Positions 43,274-49,726 of a stretch of DNA of 64,000 bases are shown here, piece by piece. How positions within the stretch are numbered: the stretch's first letter is position 1; each line of letters opens with the position of its first letter. The translations under genes were made by a program, and so were the position numbers. Source of the stretch: Streptomyces gilvus (GTDB lineage: Bacteria; Actinomycetota; Actinomycetes; Streptomycetales; Streptomycetaceae); contig NZ_JAKWBE010000032.1 in the NCBI RefSeq assembly GCF_022513565.1, positions 1 through 64,000 of the forward strand, written 5' to 3'. Below the pieces are notes generated by a model. It did not search any database, was not told where the DNA came from, and was given only the letters and a program-made list of their open reading frames with translations.

Positions 43274-43960
43274 ATGACCTCTGCGGCACACACACCTCTC
43301 GGAGGGCGGTTGAACACCCTGGTCATCGACGGCCGTGTGGTGGAGGGGCACGCCGTGCTCACTCCGCGCGGCGAGCTCGTCAGGGGCTGTGCGGACACCC
43401 TGGCCAGGAAACTGGAGGAACTCCCCGACCGGGTCAGCGGGGTCGATCTGGACATGACCGGCGTCGTCTTCATGGACACGGCGGGACTGCAGTTCCTCGA
43501 CCAGCTCGACGCCTACGGCCGCCGGCACCGCGTCCCGGTGCGGGCCACGCGCTGGAGCGGGCAGCCGCGCCGGATCCTGGAGCTGATCGGGCTGGACGCC
43601 GAGGACCCGCTGCGGCACGCGTCCGACCGGACGGCGGGGCCGCGCACCACCTCCGCGGTCGCCCTGGAGCGCGCGGAGCAGCTGGACGAACTGCGGGTGG
43701 AGATCGAGCAGTTGCGTCAGGCGATCGTCTCCCGCCCGGTCATCGACCAGGCGCGCGGCGTGCTGATGGCCACGCACGGCTGCACCTCGCAGCAGGCCTG
43801 GGACATCCTGCGGGAGGCCTCCCAGCACTCCAACACCAAGCTGCGCGCGGTCGCCGCCGCGGTCGTGGCCGTGGCGGAGTCCCAGGGCCCGCCGCCCCCG
43901 GAGGACGTGCGCCGGGCCCTTCGTACGGCGATCTCGCGCCGTCCGCTCGGCAGTTCATGA
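43274..43960 (+). CDS. STAS-ANTAR regulator, putative RNA-binding antiterminator
   Basis: 228 residues, start 43274 after GAGGCGGAC. The STAS domain (residues 15-105) includes LDMTGVVFMDTAGLQFLDQL with threonine where the phosphorylated serine normally lies. A coiled segment (LERAEQLDELRVEIEQLRQA) links to the ANTAR domain: IVSRPVIDQARGVLMATHGC, then TSQQAWDILREASQHSNTKL, with the invariant alanine, tryptophan and basic residues for hairpin RNA binding. ANTAR proteins prevent termination at paired hairpins, and STAS would connect the activity to the anti-sigma network next door. The gene is divergent from the STAS-MEDS operon. Confidence 0.88.
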   Translation: MTSAAHTPLGGRLNTLVIDGRVVEGHAVLTPRGELVRGCADTLARKLEELPDRVSGVDLDMTGVVFMDTAGLQFLDQLDAYGRRHRVPVRATRWSGQPRRILELIGLDAEDPLRHASDRTAGPRTTSAVALERAEQLDELRVEIEQLRQAIVSRPVIDQARGVLMATHGCTSQQAWDILREASQHSNTKLRAVAAAVVAVAESQGPPPPEDVRRALRTAISRRPLGSS

Positions 43961-43966
43961 CGGCCG

Positions 43967-44068
43967 TCAGTACGGCAGGATCCGGCCCGACGGTGTCCTG
44001 CGGTCGATGGTCGTGTCGCGGGGCGTGCTGGGGCGGCGGTTGACGCGGACGCGGATCTGGCGGTTCAT
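43967..44068 (-). CDS. Possible 33-residue basic peptide
   Basis: An ATG at 44068 with a strong GAGGAGGCGTC site opens 33 codons: MNRQIRVRVNRRPSTPRDTT, then a tail with RRTPSGRILPY. It has about nine arginines. The good ribosome binding site is the main support; the stop lies 6 bp from the stop of the convergent STAS-ANTAR gene. No family recognised. Confidence 0.4.
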   Translation of the reverse strand: MNRQIRVRVNRRPSTPRDTTIDRRTPSGRILPY

Positions 44069-44307
44069 GACGCCTCCTCGGGCCTGGGAAGTCCCTCCGG
44101 CTGACGTGAACCAGCCTGGTCCCCGCGCCTTCCCGGCACATCGTGCCCACGAAGTCACCTGTCCTAACTCCCCGGCAGGAGACGGCCCCTGACCCCCTAC
44201 TCCCCGCGGAGGAGGCCGCCCCCGAGACACCCCCCGCCCCGTCACTCCGACGACCACCCCGAACCGACCGCCCACACCCGCGCACCAAGAACCCCAACAC
44301 CTACTGC
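44069..44307. other. Gene-free stretch before the minisatellite
   Basis: Apart from the ribosome binding site of the small basic ORF, no coding frame, promoter or hairpin could be supported in these 239 bp. All long open frames through it are low-complexity by-products of the neighbouring repeat. Confidence 0.4.
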
Positions 44308-44720
44308 CCCCGCCCCCGACCCCGACCCCGACCAACCCCGAGGGCCCCGGCCGCTCCCGGCCCCCACCCCGACCGCCCCCAAGAGCCCCGACACCCTTCG
44401 ACCCCCACCCGACCGACCCCGAGAACCCCGCCCCCTTCCGGCCCCCACCCCGACCAACCCCGAGAGCCCCGACACCCTCCGACCCCCACCCGACCGAAAC
44501 CGAGGGCTCCGCCGTCTTCCAGCCCCCGCCCCGACCGACCCCGAGGACTCCGACGTCTTCCGGCCCCCGCCCCGAAAGACCCCGAGGACTCCGACAGCTC
44601 CGCCTGCCTGCTCCGGCCCCCGCCCCGAAAGGCCCCGAGTTCTCCGACACGTTCCGCCCCCACCCCGAGGCCCAGAGGCCTCCGCCCCCTTGCGGCCCCC
44701 ACCCCGAAAGCCCCCCGCCG
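44308..44720. repeat. C-rich minisatellite, about ten 40-bp units
   Basis: About ten imperfect units of mostly 39-41 bases each start with CCCCC(A/G)CCCCGA and continue CCCCGAGRRCTCCGAC, ending in TTCCGG or similar. One unit (44562-44614) has an insertion. The top strand is nearly all C-runs and the bottom strand therefore carries regular G-runs. Since 40 is not a multiple of three, the repeat is not shaped by coding; several frames are open on both strands only because of composition. Confidence 0.85.
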
Positions 44721-44777
44721 CGCCATCCCCCACCCCGCCCCCGAAGGCGCACACTGGAGGCCCATCCGGAGGGCGCC

Positions 44778-45260
44778 ATGTGCACACCCCGTCTGTCGCT
44801 GCGGCTCCCGCGCCTCCTGCAGTTCCGCCGCCGTCCCGGTCCGTCCCGGGCGCCGCGCCCGGCTCAGCTTCGGGCCCTGGTCGCCGTGCTGGACGAGGCG
44901 GTGGCCGCGCAGTCGCCGGCCGACGCCGCGGTGGCCGCCTGCGGCGAGCCGGGCCCCGTCTCCTGTCTCACGGCCCGCGCCTGCGGCCGCCAGAGCATCG
45001 CGCTGTACCGTCTGCGCACCCGCCTGCAGGACCTCCGCCTCACCGACCCGGACCTCGCCCTGGCCCAGGACCGGGCCGCGCGTCTGCTCGCCTACGACCT
45101 GTGGATGCTGCGCGAGTCCCTGAACCTGGCCTTCACGGTCCACCCCGACCCCCGTACCGAGGCCGCCCGGCTGCGCCTGAACGGCCTCGGCCGTCACGCC
45201 GACGACCTGCGTCGCCTGCGTGACGGCCTGCGTGATGGCCTGCGCGCCGAGGTCAGCTGA
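44778..45260 (+). CDS. Conserved helical hypothetical protein
   Basis: 160 residues; the ATG at 44778 follows CGGAGGGCGCC. A basic N-terminal segment (LRLPRLLQFRRRPGPSRAPR) precedes a mainly helical body: LRALVAVLDEAVAAQSPADA, QSIALYRLRTRLQDLRL and AAARLLAYDLWMLRESLNLAF-like helices. Two or three cysteines (ACGEPG, SCLTARACG) lie near the middle. I recognise no domain. The end overlaps the end of the convergent HNH-like gene by 8 bp. Confidence 0.7.
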   Translation: MCTPRLSLRLPRLLQFRRRPGPSRAPRPAQLRALVAVLDEAVAAQSPADAAVAACGEPGPVSCLTARACGRQSIALYRLRTRLQDLRLTDPDLALAQDRAARLLAYDLWMLRESLNLAFTVHPDPRTEAARLRLNGLGRHADDLRRLRDGLRDGLRAEVS

Positions 45261-45777
45261 GGCCGAGCGAGGACAACGCGGTGGTCCAGTCGCTCGCGAT
45301 GGCCGCACGGGCGTCGTCGAGACCCACCGTGCCGTTGCACACGGCCTTCTTCAGCTTGGTCTCCACGGAGTCCTTGCTCGCCGCGGTCTCGGAGCCGTAC
45401 CGCGGCTCGGGCCAGAGGTTCTGCTCGCTCTTGGGCGCGCCGCCGAGTTCGAGCGGCACGAGGTGGTCCTCCTCGTAGTCGGACGTACTGGTGTCGTCGT
45501 AGCCGTACTCGGCTATCTGCTTGACCTTGAGCGCGTTGGTGTACGAGGTCGACGGCCGTACGGTGGCGGTCCAGCCGGACACGCAGATCGTGGAGTCGAT
45601 GGTGGACTGGGTGACGTCGGGGTTGTAGGCGCCGGGCTGGCAGGTCGGGTCGGGCAGCGGCAGGTAGTCCTGCGAGCAGTCGGCGGCGTGGGCGGCCGAG
45701 CCGGTGCTGAGGATCAGTCCGGCGACGCCGAGGCTGAGGGACGTGGTCGTGGCGGTGAGGCGGCGCGTGGCACGCAT
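45253..45777 (-). CDS. Secreted HNH-like nuclease
   Basis: 174 residues; start 45777 after GGGAGACCCC. A signal peptide (TATTTSLSLGVAGLILSTGS, cut after AAHA) leads to a small domain with YEEDHLVPLELGGAPKSEQN and LWPEPRYG. DHLVPLELGG and the following N and H/E positions are the beta-beta-alpha metal finger of an HNH endonuclease subfamily found in secreted actinobacterial proteins. Four cysteines (ADCSQ, PTCQP, TICVS, AVCNG) could form two disulfides. It probably degrades extracellular DNA; activity is inferred from the motif only. Confidence 0.8.
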   Translation of the reverse strand: MRATRRLTATTTSLSLGVAGLILSTGSAAHAADCSQDYLPLPDPTCQPGAYNPDVTQSTIDSTICVSGWTATVRPSTSYTNALKVKQIAEYGYDDTSTSDYEEDHLVPLELGGAPKSEQNLWPEPRYGSETAASKDSVETKLKKAVCNGTVGLDDARAAIASDWTTALSSLGLS

Positions 45778-45909
45778 GGGGGTCTCCCACGATCGGCCCG
45801 GGGTGTCCGGGCAGTCGTGGGCATGACAGCACCGCTAGGGTCTATGCGGGTAGAACCGTTGGCCAAAGAATCAACTACCTCGCCCAAGCCTTACCGCGCC
45901 ATGGCCTTC

Positions 45910-45950
45910 GGTTGCCCAACGCCTGGCAACTCCTTGGCCGTTGGGCAACC
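45910..45950. repeat. 12-bp perfect inverted repeat
   Basis: GGTTGCCCAACG (45910-45921) and CGTTGGGCAACC (45939-45950) are exact complements separated by 17 bases. They lie about 130 bases upstream of the HNH-like gene and downstream of the small membrane protein gene (both minus strand). A repressor or a leader hairpin are both possible. The remainder of the 231-bp gap shows nothing else. Confidence 0.7.
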
Positions 45951-46008
45951 CACCGGCAACCCGGGCCCCCAGGACGGCGTACGCACGGCCCGGCGGGGAA
46001 CCGCCCCC

Positions 46009-46194
46009 CTACGGAGAGGTGTTCAGCGTGCTCGGCGCGCCCGCGGGCGGCGTGCTGGAGGTCGACGTGACCGGCGCCGGCGGCGAGGCCTCACCGGAGT
46101 CGGCCTGGGCCACGACGACTCCGATCACCGCCGCGGTCACGGCCGCCAGCGTGATCAACCACCACATCCCGATCGGTTTCGCGTGAGCGGCCAT
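46009..46194 (-). CDS. Small single-span membrane protein
   Basis: 61 residues. The start at 46194 has a very good GGAGGAGG site; longer frames upstream lack one. After MAAHAKPIGMWW comes one membrane helix (LITLAAVTAAVIGVVVAQA) and an extracellular Ser/Thr/Pro-rich tail (SPPAPVTSTSSTPPAGAPST). No family recognised. Next gene on the same strand is the secreted HNH-like nuclease, 232 bp downstream. Confidence 0.6.
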   Translation of the reverse strand: MAAHAKPIGMWWLITLAAVTAAVIGVVVAQADSGEASPPAPVTSTSSTPPAGAPSTLNTSP

Positions 46195-46321
46195 GGCACC
46201 CTCCTCCGACGCGAGCGTAGGCGCGTCGGCGAGCTCCGGCCCGCCTTTTCCCAACACTCGACAACCGCACCACCCCACCGCCGCCCGGCCCCCGCCCCCC
46301 CCACCAGGGCCGGATACGCCG

Positions 46322-46350
46322 TTGATCGACATGTCACCAGCGCCTAGGTT
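46322..46350 (+). promoter_or_regulatory. Promoter of a leaderless LLM oxidoreductase gene
   Basis: TTGATC (46322-46327), a 17-base spacer and TAGGTT (46345-46350) match the housekeeping consensus. The ATG begins 8 bases after the -10 box, at the expected transcription start, and no ribosome binding site is present. Confidence 0.6.
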
Positions 46351-46358
46351 CCAACGTC

Positions 46359-47225
46359 ATGACGAACGTACGCATCGGTGTGATGTACGACCGCGACTGG
46401 GCCCCGGAGGACCTGCCCGGCTTCGCCCGGCGGGCCGAGGAACTCGGCGTGGACGACCTGTGGGTGGTGGAGGACCTCGGCTGGAACGGCGGGGTGTCGG
46501 CGGCGGCCGTGGCACTCGCGGCGACGGAACGCGTCCGGGTGGGCATCGGCATCGCCCCCGCTCCCCTGCGCAGCCCGGCGCTGCTGGCCATGGAACTGGC
46601 CACCCTGGCCCGGGTGTTCCCCGGCCGGCTGGTGGCGGGGATCGGCCACGGCGTCCAGGAGTGGATGGCCCAGGCGGGCGTGGCCCCCCGTTCCCCCCTG
46701 GCCCTGCTGGAGGAGACCATCACCTCGGTACGGACCCTGCTGCGAGGCGAGCGCCTGAATCTGGCGGGCCGGGAACTCTCCTTGAACGAGATCCAGTTGG
46801 TCCATCCGCCGGCCGAGGTCCCGCCGGTCGTCGCCGGCGTCGTACGCCCCCGCTCCCTGGAACTCTCCGGCCGGGTCGCGGACGGCACGGTGATCACCGA
46901 GGGCCACGGCCCCGCCGACCTGACGAACGCCCGCGCGCTCGTCTCGAAGGGCGGCGCGTCAGCCGACCACACCCTGACGGTCCTCGCCTTCGCGGCCGTC
47001 GGTGACGACCCCGACGAGGTGGCCCGCGCCCTGCGTCCCCACGTCGAGGGCCACGCCGCCTGGCTCGGCCGCCCACAGGAGGAGGTCTTCACGGTCTCGG
47101 GCCCGGCTGCCCGGGCCGCGTCCCGCGTCCACGACCTCGCGGCGGCCGGCGCGAACACGGTCGTCCTGCGCATCGCGGGCGCGGAGCCCCTGCGGCAGCT
47201 GGAAGCGCTGCTGGCCCACCGCTGA
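46359..47225 (+). CDS. LLM class (luciferase-like) flavin oxidoreductase
   Basis: 288 residues. The TIM-barrel family signature appears as DLPGFARRAEELGVDDLWVVEDLG, VRVGIGIAPAPLRSPALLAM (about residue 60), FPGRLVAGIGHGVQEWMAQAG (about 88) and a C-terminal VHDLAAAGANTVVLRIAGAE. Such enzymes use FMN or, often in actinobacteria, coenzyme F420; which one cannot be decided here. Substrate unknown. The mRNA is probably leaderless, because the promoter places the start of transcription on the ATG. Confidence 0.88.
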   Translation: MTNVRIGVMYDRDWAPEDLPGFARRAEELGVDDLWVVEDLGWNGGVSAAAVALAATERVRVGIGIAPAPLRSPALLAMELATLARVFPGRLVAGIGHGVQEWMAQAGVAPRSPLALLEETITSVRTLLRGERLNLAGRELSLNEIQLVHPPAEVPPVVAGVVRPRSLELSGRVADGTVITEGHGPADLTNARALVSKGGASADHTLTVLAFAAVGDDPDEVARALRPHVEGHAAWLGRPQEEVFTVSGPAARAASRVHDLAAAGANTVVLRIAGAEPLRQLEALLAHR

Positions 47226-47247
47226 CCGGACCCACCGCTCCACGGCG

Positions 47248-47281
47248 AAGGGGGCCGGAGCTCTCGCTCCGGCCCCCTTTT
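47248..47281. terminator. Strong bidirectional terminator
   Basis: A perfect 14-bp stem (AAGGGGGCCGGAGC with its complement), a TCTC loop, and a T run on the plus strand (A run opposite) sit between the convergent LLM (stop 47225) and esterase (stop 47298) genes. Confidence 0.9.
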
Positions 47282-47297
47282 CATGCCGTCGTGTCCG

Positions 47298-48599
47298 CTA
47301 CTTGCGCGTCGCCGCCGTGGGCCTGGGCTCCGTGCCCTCCGCGCGGAGGGGGCTGCGGTCCGGGCGGGGCTTGGGGGTGCCGCCCTGGGCCCCGGTCGTC
47401 TTCTTCTTCGGCTGGGGTGTGACGTCCTGCGGGAAGGTCAGCTGGTCGTTCATCCAGGTCAGGGCGGCGGGCATCTCCCGTACCCAGGTGGGGAAGTTGT
47501 GGCTGCCGCTGTTCGGGAGGATCGAGGCCACCCGCATGGGCGCCTTGACGGCCTTGATGAAGGCCTCGGTCTGCGGGTAGCCCTTCTCACCGTGCTTGCT
47601 GGTGGCGACCAGGACCGAGACCTGGGGCGCCGGCAGGTGCTGCAGGCGCCACATCAGGTCGTGGCCGTCGACCCGGGCCTGGCGGCCCAGGCCGCTGCCG
47701 AAGAGGTTGCCGGTGGTGGGGTCGTCCTTGACCTTGTAGTCGGGCGACAGGGCCGCGGCCGTGGTGTAGACGTGCGGATCGCGCATCGTGAGCTGGAGGG
47801 CGCAACTGGCGCCCGAGGAGTAGCCCATGACGCCCCAGGCGCTGGCGTAGTGACCCGCCCGGTAGACGGACTTGATGGCCTCGGGAAGGTCCTTGGCCAG
47901 GAACGTCTCGGTCTGCGGTCCGCCGGGGACGTTCACGCACTCGGTGTCGCGGGGCGGGGCGATGGTGGGCCGGATCATCACCACGATCGTCGGCTGCATC
48001 TGGCCCTTGCTCTGCAGGTCGGCGGCGGTCTGCGGGACCCGCAGGTGCTGCGCGAGGTTGAAGATGGACCCCGGGTAGCCGCTGAGCGCGACGATCACCG
48101 GGAAGCGCTGGCGGTGGTACGCCTTCTGGAAGTACTGCGGCGGCAGATAGACGAACGCCGGGTCGACCACGCCGGTGCGCTTGCCGATGATCTTGACCGA
48201 CTCCACCCGCCCGACGGACGCGGCCGGCCCGTTGGGCAGTCCGCTGACCCGGCTGAGCTGGTCGTTGCTCGCGGGCTGCACGAGCGAGCCGTGGACGCTG
48301 CTTATGCCGTTCACCGCCCCGTCGCCGTTCTGGTCGGCCGCCTGCGTCACACCGACGGGAGCGGTGTCGACGTGGCCGAACAGCTCGCCCCAGGAGCCGA
48401 AGAACTGGTACGACGAGTTCACCGCGCAGGCGAACGCCGCGACGATGGTCACCTGCGTCACCCCGATGGCGCCCAGCCGGCCCAGCACATGCCACAGTCC
48501 CGGCTTCGCGAACCGTGGCCACAGCCAGACCAGCAGCGCCACACAGAGGGCGGCCAGCGCCACCATCGCGTATACGGTCGTTTGACTGGTCAAACCCAT
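47298..48599 (-). CDS. Membrane-anchored esterase-family alpha/beta hydrolase
   Basis: 433 residues from ATG 48599 (the frame also opens at 48644). Membrane helices occupy the N-terminus (TTVYAMVALAALCVALLVWL and VTQVTIVAAFACAV), then an exported catalytic domain. FPVIVALSGYPGSIF gives the oxyanion region, and SAWGVMGYSSGASCALQL (about residue 265) the nucleophile elbow GYSSG; the histidine is probably in SGSHNFPTWVREMP (about 385). This fits the putative esterase / mycolyltransferase (antigen 85-like) group. Since Streptomyces has no mycolic acids, the acyl substrate is open. A perfect 7-bp inverted repeat (48580-48595) covers codons 2-7. Confidence 0.85.
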   Translation of the reverse strand: MGLTSQTTVYAMVALAALCVALLVWLWPRFAKPGLWHVLGRLGAIGVTQVTIVAAFACAVNSSYQFFGSWGELFGHVDTAPVGVTQAADQNGDGAVNGISSVHGSLVQPASNDQLSRVSGLPNGPAASVGRVESVKIIGKRTGVVDPAFVYLPPQYFQKAYHRQRFPVIVALSGYPGSIFNLAQHLRVPQTAADLQSKGQMQPTIVVMIRPTIAPPRDTECVNVPGGPQTETFLAKDLPEAIKSVYRAGHYASAWGVMGYSSGASCALQLTMRDPHVYTTAAALSPDYKVKDDPTTGNLFGSGLGRQARVDGHDLMWRLQHLPAPQVSVLVATSKHGEKGYPQTEAFIKAVKAPMRVASILPNSGSHNFPTWVREMPAALTWMNDQLTFPQDVTPQPKKKTTGAQGGTPKPRPDRSPLRAEGTEPRPTAATRK

Positions 48600-48781
48600 G
48601 TCACTCAGTCCCTGACTTCCTGCCCGTGCACAGTTCCTACGCACAGAAGGAGGGCAGAAGAGCCTTCCGCGTTCCGTAACGAGAGTTTTAGGCGTAAGAC
48701 ATGGCCTGTTCCGCTATGTCATGCAGGGATTCCGGCCCCCAGGAGTGACGAAGGTCATGTGCGGACGCGACCGTGCGCCGC

Positions 48782-49672
48782 TCAGTGCCACGCCTCCGAC
48801 AGGCGTACGAAGGTGTGGCCCGAGGCCAGCAGGCGGGGTACGGCGGCTGCGATGCCGCGGGCCGTGCCGCCCTCCGGGTGGTTCATGTGGCAGATGACGA
48901 CGGAGCCGGCCGGGGCCGCGCCGACGGTCGTGCCGACCTGCTCCGGGCTGAAGGTGGCGCCCGCGTCGCCGTTGACGGAGAAGCCGGCGAACCGTTCGCC
49001 CAGCGCGGTGACGATGCCGGCCGCGACGTCGTCGCAGTACGCGGTGCCGGAGCGGAAGAAACGCGGTGGGCTGCCCAGCAGCCGGGTCAGCTTCGCCCGG
49101 TTGCCGGCGACCTCGTCGTAGACCTCGGCGGCGCTGCGGGTGCCGGGGATGCCGTAGGCGGAGCGGCCGGTCACGGAAAGGGGGAGGTGACGGGTGCCGT
49201 GGTTGGCGATCTCGAAGAGCGGCTCGGCGGCGAGGCGGCGGAAGACGGCCGGGTTGGCGTCGATCCAGCGGGAGTTGAGGAACAGCGTCGCCGGTATCTC
49301 GCGCCTGCGCAGGAAGTCGATCAGGGCGCGGTCGTAGCCGCTGCCGCCCCGGCCGCCGCAGGCGTCGAAGGTCAGCGCGACGGCCTTCTGACCGGCGGGG
49401 AGCCGACGCAGTACGCCCGGTGCGTCGAAGCCCCAGGTGCGGGGCACGGCGTGACCGTACCGCGCGACGATCTCGGCCCGGGTGACGGCGGGAAGGCGAG
49501 CCGGTCTGACCGTCATGGTGGGCGAGGGGGCGGCGGAGGAGACCGCGGGGGAGGGAGAGGGGGTGGAGGGCTGCGTCGCCGCCGCCGGTCCGGTGGACCT
49601 CTCCGGCGCCCCGCAGGCGGTCAACGCTCCCCCGGCCAAGGCCGCCAGCATCATGCGCCGCGTCGTGCTCAT
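48782..49672 (-). CDS. Polysaccharide deacetylase lipoprotein
   Basis: 296 residues; start 49672 after GGGGGAG. The signal ends in the lipobox LTAC (residues 17-20), followed by a Thr/Ser/Pro linker. The NodB domain has KAVALTFDACGGRGGSGYDR (motif 1 with TFDAC instead of TFDDG, about residue 100), EIANHGTRHLPLS (metal histidines, about 157), RFFRSGTAYCDD and SVNGDAGAT. It should remove acetyl groups from cell-wall or capsule amino sugars at the outer membrane face. One motif-1 aspartate is alanine, as in several active relatives of this TFDAC subgroup. Confidence 0.88.
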   Translation of the reverse strand: MSTTRRMMLAALAGGALTACGAPERSTGPAAATQPSTPSPSPAVSSAAPSPTMTVRPARLPAVTRAEIVARYGHAVPRTWGFDAPGVLRRLPAGQKAVALTFDACGGRGGSGYDRALIDFLRRREIPATLFLNSRWIDANPAVFRRLAAEPLFEIANHGTRHLPLSVTGRSAYGIPGTRSAAEVYDEVAGNRAKLTRLLGSPPRFFRSGTAYCDDVAAGIVTALGERFAGFSVNGDAGATFSPEQVGTTVGAAPAGSVVICHMNHPEGGTARGIAAAVPRLLASGHTFVRLSEAWH

Positions 49673-49726
49673 CCACTCCCCCACCCGCCCGGACCTACGG
49701 CGGCATGCTACGTGCCGCGGAGTCCG

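Noticed and set aside
44308..44720. CRISPR array
   Set aside because: Units are contiguous and imperfect without unique spacers between identical repeats, and no cas genes are present.
44143..45123. Pro/Arg-rich plus frame and Gly-rich minus frames over the minisatellite
   Set aside because: Several frames are open only because stop codons cannot arise in the C/G-run repeat; the 40-bp period is out of phase with codons.
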